A stretch of DNA of 64,000 nt from Flavobacterium sp. 245 (GCF_004362055.1 NZ_SNXB01000001.1:620001-684000), one strand, 5' to 3'. Shown: positions 16,627-25,886, numbered from the stretch's first letter. Notes: generated by a model not told the origin, from the letters alone. Translations and numbers: made by a program.

Positions 16627-17802
16627 TTAAATAATTGCTGTTTCATCTTCATGGTGGTGAGCGTGGTCATGATCTTGAACCGCCATACCAATAAATAATG
16701 ATGACAACATTGTAAAAATAAATGCCTGTAAAAATGCAACTAAAATTTCAATAACAGAGATAAACAATGTCAATCCTAATGAGATTGGCAAATCTGCTGC
16801 TAAATTTTTTCCAACGAAAATCATTCCAATCAAACTCATAATTACTACGTGACCAGCAGTAATGTTTGCGTACAAACGAATTAATAATGCGAATGGTTTT
16901 GTCAATGTTCCTAAAACCTCAATTGGCGCTAAAATAATTTTCATTGGAACTGGTACTCCTGGCATCCAGAAAATGTGTCCCCAATAATCTTTGTTTGCAC
17001 TAAATTGTGTAATGATAAAAGTAAATGCTGCTAAACAAACTGTAATAGCAATATTTCCTGTTACGTTAATTCCTAGCGGAGTCATTCCTAATAAGTTTAA
17101 AACCCATACAAAGAAAAATACAGTTAATAGGTAACCCATATACTTACGGTATTTTTTCTCTCCAATGTTAGGAACTGCGATTTCGTCTCTGATGAAAATT
17201 ATAAGAGGCTCTAAAACTCTTCCAAATCCTGTTGGGATTGGTCCTTTTTTATATGATTTTGCTAAACCAGTAAACATGAAGAATAATAGTACTGCAACAA
17301 AAAGCATTGAAACAACATTCTTTGTCATAGAAAAATCTAAAGGCTTTTCGTTTTCTGGATGACCGTGCTCATTAAAAGTAATTGTTCCGGCTGCATCTGT
17401 TTTGTAAATTTTACCGTGTACTAGTTTGTAGAAGTTTCCATCAACTTCTGCAACTGTTTCACCAAAATGAAATTTTGAAGAAGAGAAAACTTTCAAACCT
17501 CCGTCGATAAGTATAACTGGTAATGGAAAACCATAGTGTTTGTTTTCTTTCTCATCTTGAAAGAAAACAAAATCGTGAGAATCTTGTAAGTGGTGATCAA
17601 TAAAAGCATCCACTTTTGCCTTTGGGTCAAGAGCTTCGTGCTCTCCTTCCGCTGGAGCATTATGTGAAATTACTTTCTCTTCGTGAGCTGTTTCCGTTTG
17701 TACATGCGTTGAATCATTCTCTGGGTTTGCAAAACCCATAATTGGTAGAGAAGCTACAAAAGCTGCAAGAATAAAGCTGAGTGGTTTGTTTGAAATCACC
17801 AT
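16627..17802 (-). CDS. atpB: F1Fo ATP synthase a subunit, with long N-terminal extension and His-rich tail
   Basis: A 391-residue membrane subunit forming the half-channels. The essential arginine lies in LLIRLYANITAGHVV (about residue 310) and C-terminal helices are complete. Compared with the roughly 270 residues of E. coli subunit a, it has an extra 120 or so N-terminal residues beginning with a signal-like segment (PLSFILAAFVASLPIMGFAN) and a charged region, and it ends in a histidine-rich tail (HDHDHAHHHEDE). Extended N-termini are usual in Bacteroidota; the tail is noteworthy. A promoter (TTG-17-TACCTTTG) lies about 45 bases upstream. Confidence 0.95.
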   Translation of the reverse strand: MVISNKPLSFILAAFVASLPIMGFANPENDSTHVQTETAHEEKVISHNAPAEGEHEALDPKAKVDAFIDHHLQDSHDFVFFQDEKENKHYGFPLPVILIDGGLKVFSSSKFHFGETVAEVDGNFYKLVHGKIYKTDAAGTITFNEHGHPENEKPLDFSMTKNVVSMLFVAVLLFFMFTGLAKSYKKGPIPTGFGRVLEPLIIFIRDEIAVPNIGEKKYRKYMGYLLTVFFFVWVLNLLGMTPLGINVTGNIAITVCLAAFTFIITQFSANKDYWGHIFWMPGVPVPMKIILAPIEVLGTLTKPFALLIRLYANITAGHVVIMSLIGMIFVGKNLAADLPISLGLTLFISVIEILVAFLQAFIFTMLSSLFIGMAVQDHDHAHHHEDETAII

Positions 17803-17844
17803 ATCGTGGAAAATCTTATTTTTTTACGTTTCTAAAATTTGGTG

Positions 17845-17872
17845 CAAAGGTACATTTTTTATTAATATTCAA
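17845..17872 (-). promoter_or_regulatory. Promoter of the atp operon
   Basis: On the minus strand TTG (17872-17870), 17 bases, then TACCTTTG (17852-17845), an excellent match to the Bacteroidota promoter. It is the best promoter candidate for atpB-E-F-H-A-G. Confidence 0.75.
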
Positions 17873-17920
17873 AAGGATATGAAAAATTATTTTTGAACCT
17901 TGTTTTACATATTCGCGATT

Positions 17921-18313
17921 TTAACGCTTTTCATTTAATAATCGGACAGTTAAAAGCGTCTCAAATAACAAAAACAAAATAAATGTTATAAAAAAACTGA
18001 CTTTTTCAACATTGACCGTTTCGGTTTTGATTTTTAAAATTGGCTGCAAAATTAAATATCCCAATAACATTTGAGTAAAAGTGCCGAATAAGAAAACCAT
18101 TCCTACGATTTCAAAATTCTTCATTTTTACCTTTAATAATATAAGGTATAGAAAAGCTGTTAATCCGAAAAAAATTAAATATAGCAATTCTATGCTATAA
18201 TGAAATTTCTGAAAATTAATTTCCAGTAAATAGAAAGCTGTCATGTGCACCATACAGGCAACAACAGCAAAACAAAATAAATGAAAAACAGGTTTGTAAT
18301 TTTTTAATGACAT
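17921..18313 (-). CDS. Small four-helix membrane protein in front of atpB
   Basis: A 130-residue protein with four predicted membrane helices (for example FHLFCFAVVACMVHMTAFYL and ITFILFLLFETLLTVRLL) and no catalytic motif. Its place between atpZ and atpB is where many bacteria encode an AtpI-like assembly factor, so a role in ATP synthase assembly is reasonable but not shown. I start at the ATG at 18313; an upstream TTG at 18340 overlaps CATCTTTG, which looks like a -7 promoter element rather than coding sequence. Confidence 0.7.
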   Translation of the reverse strand: MSLKNYKPVFHLFCFAVVACMVHMTAFYLLEINFQKFHYSIELLYLIFFGLTAFLYLILLKVKMKNFEIVGMVFLFGTFTQMLLGYLILQPILKIKTETVNVEKVSFFITFILFLLFETLLTVRLLNEKR

Positions 18314-18371
18314 TTCAGGTAATTTTTTGCAAAGATGCAACTTTTATCTAAAGCTGCTATAAATGACAAAA

Positions 18372-18599
18372 TTACTTTGTTTTATTAATATCATTAACTT
18401 GGCGGATAACATTATATAAAGCAAGGCCTACTCCGGCCATCACAAAGATAGTATTGTAATACACTTTTGGGCTTGGATGATTTTCATCAAGCCAGGTTCC
18501 GAAATAAGAAAACAAGAAAATAATGACTCCCATTTGAAATGGAATGTTAATAAGTGCAAGCCATTTGTTTCTCCTATTATTATTCGGTTCCTTTTCCAT
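18372..18599 (-). CDS. AtpZ/AtpI-family protein
   Basis: A 75-residue protein with two membrane helices (FQMGVIIFLFSYFGTWLDE and YYNTIFVMAGVGLALYNVI), typical of the AtpZ/AtpI family encoded before F-type ATPases and implicated in c-ring assembly or Mg/Ca transport. Its start overlaps the 3' end of the bactofilin gene by 20 bases, which points to translational coupling. Confidence 0.85.
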   Translation of the reverse strand: MEKEPNNNRRNKWLALINIPFQMGVIIFLFSYFGTWLDENHPSPKVYYNTIFVMAGVGLALYNVIRQVNDINKTK

Positions 18600-18975
18600 C
18601 TTCTAGCAGTATTACAGGATTAGAATTTAGCATTGTGCAGGTTGCGGTAAAATCTGCTCCTGGTTCTATGGATAGTTTTCCAACGGCAATTTCTCCATGA
18701 ATGCGCGCTGTTCCTTTTATATTAAGTACTTCTAAAACTTTTAATTTCCCTTGAAATTCTCCTTCAATATCGGCATTGTGGCAAATAATTTCTCCTTTAA
18801 CAATTCCCGATGCTCCTATAACAAGTTTTCCCTGCGAAGTAAAATTCCCAATCAATTCACCATCCAGTCTAAAGTCAGCTTTTGAAACAATATCGCCAAC
18901 AATAGAAGTTCCTTCTACAATTCTGTTGGTTTTTCCTAAATTCTCTGTACTGCTTTTTTTGACTTTTTCAAACAT
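18580..18975 (-). CDS. Bactofilin (polymer-forming cytoskeletal protein)
   Basis: A 131-residue protein with the bactofilin core of short beta repeats: NRIVEGTSIVGDIVSKADFR, then FRLDGELIGNF, GKLVIGASGIVKGEI, NADIEGEFQGKL and IKGTARIHGEIAVGKLSIEP. Bactofilins form nucleotide-independent filaments that position envelope machines. It starts three bases after the SprE-like gene ends and overlaps the AtpZ gene, so it lies mid-operon between a gliding/secretion lipoprotein and ATP synthase genes. Confidence 0.92.
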   Translation of the reverse strand: MFEKVKKSSTENLGKTNRIVEGTSIVGDIVSKADFRLDGELIGNFTSQGKLVIGASGIVKGEIICHNADIEGEFQGKLKVLEVLNIKGTARIHGEIAVGKLSIEPGADFTATCTMLNSNPVILLEDGKGTE

Positions 18976-18978
18976 GAT

Positions 18979-21588
18979 TTATGGGGTTTTTGGGGCTAAG
19001 TATACTTCAAGATTTTTTTTGATTTGAACTACCTTATAATTATCACTTGAAATAATTATTGGCATATCAGAGATTTTATATTTTTTATCCTCTCTCAAAA
19101 CTCCTGAAACATCTTTGGCATATGCCTCTGATTTTAAACCATGAATAACTACAAAACTTTGTGTTTTATTGTATTTGTCAAATGAAGTTGTTAATCGTTC
19201 GAAATTTTCAACCAACATATATACCCTAATTGCTTCCTCAATTTTTTTAACCGTTTTAAGATCATTATTCGAAACCGGATATAAAATTTTCCAGTTTTTG
19301 CCGTCAACTGCTGTAAAATCAAGTTTTTCTAAAGTTGGAATCTGTTTTTCCAAAATCTCGCGTGCCTCTTTTCCTTCTTCACTATTTGGGTAATTATCAG
19401 CAACCGTTTCCAAACCTTTTTTATATGCCGCCAAACCTTCTACTTTTCCTAAAGTACTTGCTTTAAGCAATTCAAATTTCGAAACAATATCTTCACCTGC
19501 ATACTGATTGATCAAATTGTCAATGTTGTTTAAAACTTCATCAAAATGTTCATCCTCATAAAGTTTATACCACTTTTTATATTCCTTGTCTGCAGATGCT
19601 AAATCATCAGAATTGGCATTGTTTAAAATCTGAGCATATCGTGAACCAGAATATTTGGTCGTTATTTCAGATTTTATTTTTTCGGCCTTTGCCGGATCTG
19701 TAATCTGATAAATTTTATACAAATTATACATCGAAGGCAAAACTAATTTTTCTTCAGGATTATTCTGTAATAATTGTTCTAGTTTATCACTGGCTAATTT
19801 GTATTCTTTAAACTTTTCTTTATAAATAAGTCCTAATTGATAATAAGCAAAGTTTCGTTCTTTGCCAATACTGTCCATAATTGCTGGATTTGTAGGGATC
19901 TTATTTTCATAAAATGCCGTTGTATATTTTTCTGGTACAGCTTGCTGCAATGCATTTATAGAATCCTGATTGATGTTTAAGGAATCGCTTAATCTTGTAT
20001 TGACAATTGTTTTTGATGAAGATAATCTCCAGTTTCCTCCTATAGCACGATTTCCCCACATTTTTCTGAATTGCAGTTTTCCGTAAGCAACTGTCGTTGG
20101 GTTATAAAAATAAAAAGTGCTTGCAACATCATTTGCTCCCGGCGGATTAAAAGCTCCGGCCATTAGATCTGTTTTTCCAGGCGCCTGAGGATTTACAGAT
20201 GTTGAAACATTGCCCGTATTTGTGTTGCGCTCTACATTTGCAAGTTTTTCTTTTGCTTTTTCTTCTGCTAAACGTTTTGCGTCGTCATTCTTTTTAAGTT
20301 CGGCAATATAGATTTCGAAGTATGTTTTTCGTTCTTCTGCTGGTAAATTATAGACTTTAATAATACTGTCGTTGCGTTTTGCAATTCCTTCGTATTTAAT
20401 TACGTTATCTAAATTTTTTCTGTTTTTTTCAATAAAAGCAAATTCTCGCGTTTTTGGATTTAGCTTAACTAAAGTACTGTCATAATATTTTGCAGCCATT
20501 GTATAATCTGTATTTCTAAAATACATATTTCCAATGTTTCTGTACGTTGCCGCAACAAGATAAGGATCTTTAGATTTTCTTGATAATGAACTATTGTAAA
20601 ATTCTAAAGCATCTTTCTGCTCATTATTCTTATCAAAAAATACACCCATTTCATAAAACAAAATATCATAGTAAGGTCTGTTTTCACGGTCCTCAACTAA
20701 TTTATTATAGGTATCAATAAACATATTTTGATCGTCTTTTTCATAATCAAACATCTGCGCTTTTTTCGCATAAGCATGCATCATGTATTTACGATCGGCT
20801 TTTCGGTTCATGTCGATTACGCCATTATAAAAGTAAACGGCACTATCTCTTTTTCCGGCTTCTTGATATAATTGTCCTAAAATAAAACGATATCTGGCTC
20901 TGTCTTCATTGATTTTAGTGAATTTTTCGGCAATTTTCAATTTAGTTACGGCACTGTCTTTTTGTTCTGTATTTAAAAAAGCTTCGGCCAATAATGCATT
21001 TGCATCCGAAAAAGTCTGTTTGTCTAAATCTGTTTTCTTTAACAGCTGATTGATATTTTTAATTACAATCGCATCATTTCCTAAACGCATATTTGTTTTT
21101 TCACGCCAAATTTTTGCCGTGTAAATATTACTGCTGTTTGGGTATTTGTAAAGAATATAATTGAAAGCTTCAATTGCCGGAATAAAGCGCTGATCATAAT
21201 ATCTGGCTTTTCCCAGCATCAAATATGCTTCGTCGATCTGATAATTTCTTTCTCTTCCTCCAATATTCATGGAGTGTTTTTGAATGGCTTTTGTTGCTTT
21301 TGTTTCTGCTAATTCAAAATCGGGATTTTTTGCTTTTTCTCCTTCTGAAAAATTTTCGTCAAACTGCATTTTTTCAATTGGAAGAATTTTCCAAAAATTA
21401 TCCTGATTATTGGTCTGAATTGATTTTAGTCCTTTTTCAAGTCCAATTCCTCCATTATACAAAATATTATATTTTGTACTTAATGCATGAGAATTTCGGT
21501 TCACAAACGTATTCTTCTTGGTAGAACAAGCTATCAAAAAGAATAAAAAACTAAGAAAAAAACAGTATTTAAGAGTATTCTTTTTCAA
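18979..21588 (-). CDS. sprE: SprE/PorW-type TPR lipoprotein (gliding and type IX secretion)
   Basis: An 869-residue lipoprotein with a lipobox at FLFFLIACSTKK (Cys21) and many TPR-like repeats (for example YQIDEAYLMLGKARYYDQRF, AVYFYNGVIDMNRKADRKYM, YLVAATYRNIGNMYFRNTDY). Length, lipoprotein signal and repeats fit SprE of Flavobacterium johnsoniae, called PorW in Porphyromonas, which is needed for gliding and for the type IX secretion system. Identification is from memory of that protein. The start is TTG. It is the first gene of a tight minus-strand set with bactofilin and AtpZ. Confidence 0.75.
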   Translation of the reverse strand: MKKNTLKYCFFLSFLFFLIACSTKKNTFVNRNSHALSTKYNILYNGGIGLEKGLKSIQTNNQDNFWKILPIEKMQFDENFSEGEKAKNPDFELAETKATKAIQKHSMNIGGRERNYQIDEAYLMLGKARYYDQRFIPAIEAFNYILYKYPNSSNIYTAKIWREKTNMRLGNDAIVIKNINQLLKKTDLDKQTFSDANALLAEAFLNTEQKDSAVTKLKIAEKFTKINEDRARYRFILGQLYQEAGKRDSAVYFYNGVIDMNRKADRKYMMHAYAKKAQMFDYEKDDQNMFIDTYNKLVEDRENRPYYDILFYEMGVFFDKNNEQKDALEFYNSSLSRKSKDPYLVAATYRNIGNMYFRNTDYTMAAKYYDSTLVKLNPKTREFAFIEKNRKNLDNVIKYEGIAKRNDSIIKVYNLPAEERKTYFEIYIAELKKNDDAKRLAEEKAKEKLANVERNTNTGNVSTSVNPQAPGKTDLMAGAFNPPGANDVASTFYFYNPTTVAYGKLQFRKMWGNRAIGGNWRLSSSKTIVNTRLSDSLNINQDSINALQQAVPEKYTTAFYENKIPTNPAIMDSIGKERNFAYYQLGLIYKEKFKEYKLASDKLEQLLQNNPEEKLVLPSMYNLYKIYQITDPAKAEKIKSEITTKYSGSRYAQILNNANSDDLASADKEYKKWYKLYEDEHFDEVLNNIDNLINQYAGEDIVSKFELLKASTLGKVEGLAAYKKGLETVADNYPNSEEGKEAREILEKQIPTLEKLDFTAVDGKNWKILYPVSNNDLKTVKKIEEAIRVYMLVENFERLTTSFDKYNKTQSFVVIHGLKSEAYAKDVSGVLREDKKYKISDMPIIISSDNYKVVQIKKNLEVYLAPKTP

Positions 21589-21676
21589 TAGAACTAATTT
21601 TTAAAGCATAAACTTATAAAAAGGACATTTAGTATAATGACTTGTAAAAATACGCTTCTTTTTGAAATATCGAAAC

Positions 21677-22372
21677 TTAAACTGCAAAAAACGATTCCAG
21701 CTCCTGTAAGGTTTCTTTTGAGGTTTGAATATCTTTTACTATTTCACCTTTATTAAGCGCAACGATTCGGTTACAAACTTCTACAGTGTGTTGTAAATCA
21801 TGGCTTGAGACCAAAATAGTAACATTTGGGTCGTCGGCTAATTCTTTAATAATTTGCTTCAAACGGCTTACGGTTGTTGGATCTAAATTTGCAAAAGGTT
21901 CGTCTAAAATTACCACTTCTGGGTTACCAATTAGTGTCGCAATAATTCCCACTTTTTTCTGATTTCCTTTTGATAAATCGCGAAGATATTTTTTGTTGTT
22001 CAAAATTTCACCGTTAAAAAACTCCTTATGTTTGCTTAAAAGAGCATCAATATCGGCTTTATTCTGATGACGTAAATCACCAATAAAGTAAAAATATTCT
22101 TCAGGAGTCAAATAACCAATAAGGAAACTTTCATCTAAAAAAGAACCTGTAAAAGATTTCCAATTTTCACTGGTATTCACTTGAATATCATTGCTTTTTA
22201 TATATCCCGTAGAAGGCTGAATAAGATCTAATAGCAAACTGAAAAAAGTTGTTTTTCCAGCGCCGTTATTCCCGACAAGTCCAAAACTCTGACCCTTTGG
22301 AATTTCAAGATTATTAATGTTTAAAACTGTTGTGTTGTTATATTTTTTTGAAAGCTGATTTACTTGTATCAT
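21677..22372 (-). CDS. ABC transporter ATP-binding protein
   Basis: A 231-residue ATPase domain. Walker A is GNNGAGKTT (about 35-43), the signature region is LSKGNQKKVG, Walker B is PEVVILDEPFANLDP and the switch histidine is in VSSHDLQH. The short single-domain form fits an exporter whose membrane part is the next gene upstream (22475-23944). The substrate is unknown. ATG start. Confidence 0.92.
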   Translation of the reverse strand: MIQVNQLSKKYNNTTVLNINNLEIPKGQSFGLVGNNGAGKTTFFSLLLDLIQPSTGYIKSNDIQVNTSENWKSFTGSFLDESFLIGYLTPEEYFYFIGDLRHQNKADIDALLSKHKEFFNGEILNNKKYLRDLSKGNQKKVGIIATLIGNPEVVILDEPFANLDPTTVSRLKQIIKELADDPNVTILVSSHDLQHTVEVCNRIVALNKGEIVKDIQTSKETLQELESFFAV

Positions 22373-22474
22373 TTTTTATACGTTTAATTGTTGATTTGTT
22401 TAATCGTTAATTTGATTCTTTTTCAATAAAAAAATAATTATTTCATTATCTAATTGGCACATCCTCTACTTAAT

Positions 22475-23944
22475 TTAACTCTTTTGTTTATAAGCACTTA
22501 TTGTACTATATTTTTCAATTTTGTATCTTTTTTCGATTAAAGAGAAAACCTTGTCTTTAAAAATGAGTCCCAAAACTCCTGTTCCGGCAACTAATGATAA
22601 TCCGAGCACTTTATTGTTAAAGTAAAGTCCCACTCCATAAAGCAGTAAAGGCAACAGCATTTTTGGAAGTGTTAATAACATTGCGCTCACATTAAAAGCT
22701 TTTTTATCTCCAAAGGCACCTCCAGCACTACTTAAATCAATTGGTGTTTTAGTAAACGCACCGCCTAAAAGAACCAAATGTGAGTTTACTCCAATGTTAT
22801 AAATAGCTGCAACAACAATTGTTAAATAAATCTGCCAGCCAAAATAAAGATAAAATGAAGCCAATATTGTCGACACAACCGTAGCAATAACAATCAACCA
22901 CCATTTGGCCATGATATATCCTCGATATGGGATATTCTGTGTCATCATCAATTGATAATAGGAGCTGTCCCAACTTGGCACAAACTGGCCAAATACAAAT
23001 AAAAATCCGCCCGAAACAAAAATACCTGCTAAAAGATGCATTACGGGTTTATCATAACTTTCAATTCCCCCTGAATAAAATAATAATCCATAAAACAAGA
23101 AAAGAAAGCTCATAAAAATCGTAGTTTTTGATCTTTTATTTCTTTTAATAAGTTTAATGTCGTTTTTAAGAAATGTTCCAACAGTTCCAAATTGATTCAG
23201 CCAAGAAAGATTTTCTGTTGTAGCAATATCCTCTTTTACAGAAAGTCCCGCGTCGAGATATAAATTGTTTTTAAAAAATCTAAACGTGAAAAGATATAAA
23301 CCTGCCAATACAAAAATAGGAATTAATGACAATCCCGTAATTTCATAAAGTCCCTGAAAAAATGGCGCTGTAAAAACTGTGATATCAAATAATTTATAAT
23401 ATTGTGCCGTTCCAAGCGCAGTAGCCACTACCAGAAAAACCGCAAATAATTTATCAATATTGTTTAAAATAATATTTAAAAAATTGTTTATGTATATAAA
23501 AGAAATAATCGCAAGATTCCAGAAAAGAATACTGACAACATCATAACCTTCAATAATTAAGACAACTGAAAAAGGAATAAAAAACAAGGCATGAAGCCAA
23601 TTAAAAAATGATAAAACAGTTTTTCCTAATGAAAAATGAACAATCGTTGGCTTTTTAAAAGGCAATACCAGCAATGGTTTGATATTTAAAACCGGAATTG
23701 ACTGCAACATCAAACGAGCTATTAAATCAAATATGAAATAATAAATCAAAAACCTATTTACTGTCTGCAAAGGTTCAAGATTCATTTTTTTAAGAATGTA
23801 GAAAGCGCCTACACCCATTGCTATAAAAATTAATGAAAAATAAATCATTAAGAATCCTAGTAAGATTTTCATCGCAAGATTTTTACTAAACGATGCCGAT
23901 CTTATAAAGGCTTTCCATTCGAGAAAAATAAACTTTTTAATCAT
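22475..23944 (-). CDS. DUF5687-type ABC transporter permease
   Basis: A 489-residue membrane protein with about 10-12 helices, starting MIKKFIFLEWKAFIRSASF. It matches the style of DUF5687 proteins, the membrane partners of single-domain ABC ATPases in Bacteroidota. The ATP-binding gene follows after about 100 bases. The ATG at 23944 is used; an in-frame TTG at 24031 would add 29 residues forming an unlikely extra hydrophobic leader and would run into the region of the divergent promoter. Confidence 0.8.
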   Translation of the reverse strand: MIKKFIFLEWKAFIRSASFSKNLAMKILLGFLMIYFSLIFIAMGVGAFYILKKMNLEPLQTVNRFLIYYFIFDLIARLMLQSIPVLNIKPLLVLPFKKPTIVHFSLGKTVLSFFNWLHALFFIPFSVVLIIEGYDVVSILFWNLAIISFIYINNFLNIILNNIDKLFAVFLVVATALGTAQYYKLFDITVFTAPFFQGLYEITGLSLIPIFVLAGLYLFTFRFFKNNLYLDAGLSVKEDIATTENLSWLNQFGTVGTFLKNDIKLIKRNKRSKTTIFMSFLFLFYGLLFYSGGIESYDKPVMHLLAGIFVSGGFLFVFGQFVPSWDSSYYQLMMTQNIPYRGYIMAKWWLIVIATVVSTILASFYLYFGWQIYLTIVVAAIYNIGVNSHLVLLGGAFTKTPIDLSSAGGAFGDKKAFNVSAMLLTLPKMLLPLLLYGVGLYFNNKVLGLSLVAGTGVLGLIFKDKVFSLIEKRYKIEKYSTISAYKQKS

Positions 23945-24046
23945 GATTATTTGTTTTGGTTTTTCAGTAAGAGACCAAATGTAGGAAAACGTTACAAAAA
24001 AAGTTAAAAAAAATATTTTAGTAAGTGTCAATTACTTAGTGTTTGC

Positions 24047-24054
24047 TACTTTTG
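24047..24054 (+). promoter_or_regulatory. -7 promoter element of the ferredoxin reductase gene
   Basis: TACTTTTG, followed by C, matches TAnnTTTG and lies 15 bases before the ATG at 24070. No clear TTG at the -33 position was seen. Confidence 0.5.
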
Positions 24055-24069
24055 CAAAAAAAATTAATC

Positions 24070-25122
24070 ATGCCTTCATTTTTAAAACTTATAATTAAAG
24101 AGGTAAAACGTGAAACTGCCGATGCTGTTTCTGTGCTTTTTAATGTTCCCGAAGAACTAAAACCTGACTATAAATTTATAGCCGGGCAATACATAAATCT
24201 AAAATTAACACTTGATAATCAAGAAATAAGACGTGCGTACTCTATTTGCTCTGCACCAGAAAGCGGTGAATTGCGAATTGCAGTTAAAGCGGTGAAAAAT
24301 GGTCTTTTTTCTCAGTTTGCCAACACAAAGCTAAAAGCTGGAGATGTTCTTGAAGTGGGCCATCCGGAAGGAAAATTTACTTTTGAACCCGAAGCAGACA
24401 GACAAAAAAATTATGCGGCATTTGTTGCAGGAAGCGGCATTACACCGGTTCTTTCGATAATTAAATCGGTTTTGAAAAGTGAGCCAAAAAGTTCATTTGT
24501 ATTGGTTTACGGAAATAAAACTCCTGAAGGAACTATTTTTCACCAAGAATTACACGATTTACAATTACAGTATGTAGGGCGTTTTTTCATACATTATGTG
24601 TTTAGTCAGGCAAAAGCTGAAAATGCTTTGTTTGGAAGAATTGATAAATCGGCGGTGAACTTTGTACTGAACAATAAACATAAAGAACTGCAGTTTGATA
24701 AGTTTTTCTTATGTGGTCCAGAAGAAATGATCAACACCGTTTCGGGTATTTTAAAAGAGAAAAATGTAAAAGAATCGGCAATTAAATTTGAGCTTTTTAC
24801 GTCTTCTTCTGAAGAACATGTTATTCAGGGTTCTCAAGAAGGTCATACAAAAATTACGGTCTTAGTTGACGATGAAGAAGTTACTTTCGAAATGTCTAAA
24901 AAGCAAACCATTCTTGATGCTGCTCTAAAACAAGGTGTTGACGCTCCTTACTCTTGCCAAGGCGGTATTTGCAGCAGTTGTTTAGGACGTGTTACAGCTG
25001 GTTCTGCTGAAATGACAAAAAATTCAATTTTAACTGATAGCGAAATTGCAGAGGGTTTAATTTTGACTTGTCAGGCGCACCCAACTTCAGATACTATTTA
25101 TGTAGATTACGACGACGTATAG
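24070..25122 (+). CDS. PaaE-like ferredoxin-NAD(P)H reductase with C-terminal 2Fe-2S domain
   Basis: A 350-residue flavoprotein. FAD-binding motif RRAYSICSAP (about 57-66), NAD(P)-binding motif AAFVAGSGITPVLSIIKSV (about 117-135), and a C-terminal plant-type ferredoxin domain with cysteines in CQGGICSSCLGR and a fourth in LTCQAHP. It is built like the reductase component of phenylacetyl-CoA epoxidase, but no paaABCD genes are nearby, so it may serve another oxygenase or desaturase. The ATG at 24070 is chosen because an earlier TTG at 24043 overlaps the promoter element. Confidence 0.88.
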   Translation: MPSFLKLIIKEVKRETADAVSVLFNVPEELKPDYKFIAGQYINLKLTLDNQEIRRAYSICSAPESGELRIAVKAVKNGLFSQFANTKLKAGDVLEVGHPEGKFTFEPEADRQKNYAAFVAGSGITPVLSIIKSVLKSEPKSSFVLVYGNKTPEGTIFHQELHDLQLQYVGRFFIHYVFSQAKAENALFGRIDKSAVNFVLNNKHKELQFDKFFLCGPEEMINTVSGILKEKNVKESAIKFELFTSSSEEHVIQGSQEGHTKITVLVDDEEVTFEMSKKQTILDAALKQGVDAPYSCQGGICSSCLGRVTAGSAEMTKNSILTDSEIAEGLILTCQAHPTSDTIYVDYDDV

Positions 25123-25142
25123 TCTGCTAAATCCTAAAATAT

Positions 25143-25190
25143 AAAAATCCAAATTCCAATTTTACGATTGGAATTTGGATTTTTTTTTGT
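25143..25190. terminator. Intrinsic terminator after the ferredoxin reductase gene
   Basis: AAAATCCAAATTCCAAT and ATTGGAATTTGGATTTT form a 17-bp stem with a small loop and a long T run. Its stem sequence is closely related to the terminator at 25840-25886. The remainder of the gap to 25421 is AT-rich with no visible gene. Confidence 0.85.
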
Positions 25191-25421
25191 GAGATTCTTT
25201 CTTTTATTCGGGTTTAATTTTTTGAAAGTATAATTTTCGATTCAAAAACAGCTTTATAAAATGTATAAAAAAGCATCCTAATATTTAAACATTTTTTAAA
25301 AAATACGCCTAAAATTTAGTATATTAGTACTTTGCTTAGATTAAAAAATCCTTCATTATCTTAAAGATCGATTTTCTAGCGCTAAATTTAATTGTCAACG
25401 CATTTTAAAAAATTCAATATC

Positions 25422-25817
25422 ATGGCAATGCATCACTACCTCCGATTAACTTTTATTTTGCTTTTTGTAGTAACCTCTTTTATTGTGATCTACTTTGTAG
25501 CTAAAAAAAGAAGAAACAGAAAAGTTCCTAAACTTCTTTCAAAAGAAAAATATCCTTCAATGCTTGAAGAAATGAAAGAAATATCAGTCGCTAATGATAA
25601 CTTTTTTAATATTTGGCCTTATATAAGTGAATTAAAAGCGGCCAAGATTTTATCGAATAAAATTAAAGAATCAGAATTAATTCATAAAGTTTACAGAAAT
25701 TCAACTAACAATTTTGAACACGTTTTACTTGTTACTGAACAAGAAAATCGTTTTGTTGAAGTTGTAGTTGATAGAAACAAAAAGAAAGCAATGGGCTATC
25801 TTTTTCTTAATTTATGA
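25422..25817 (+). CDS. Small membrane-anchored protein, function unknown
   Basis: A 131-residue protein with one N-terminal membrane helix (LTFILLFVVTSFIVIYFVAK, about 9-28), a basic stretch (KKRRNRK) that should stay in the cytoplasm, and a soluble domain of about 95 residues with VLLVTEQENRFVEVVVD near the end. I do not recognise the family. ATG at 25422 is used; a TTG at 25392 is in frame but unsupported, and a second ATG lies at 25428. Confidence 0.65.
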   Translation: MAMHHYLRLTFILLFVVTSFIVIYFVAKKRRNRKVPKLLSKEKYPSMLEEMKEISVANDNFFNIWPYISELKAAKILSNKIKESELIHKVYRNSTNNFEHVLLVTEQENRFVEVVVDRNKKKAMGYLFLNL

Positions 25818-25839
25818 GAAAAGATTGTTCTCAAAATAA

Positions 25840-25886
25840 AAAAATCCAAGTCCCAATTGTAAAGTTGGAATTTGGATTTTTTTTTA
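25840..25886. terminator. Intrinsic terminator, related in sequence to the one at 25143
   Basis: AAAAAATCCAAGTCCCAATT pairs imperfectly with AGTTGGAATTTGGATTTTTT. It separates the small membrane protein gene from the convergent GT9 gene. Confidence 0.75.

Noticed and set aside
23945..24031. Longer N-terminus for the DUF5687-type permease from a TTG
   Set aside because: The added 29 residues lie in the divergent promoter region, and the family start is at the ATG at 23944.
24070..25122. Phenylacetate degradation locus
   Set aside because: Only a PaaE-like reductase is present, without paaABCD; the CapK-like gene at 31 kb is far away and of a different subgroup.
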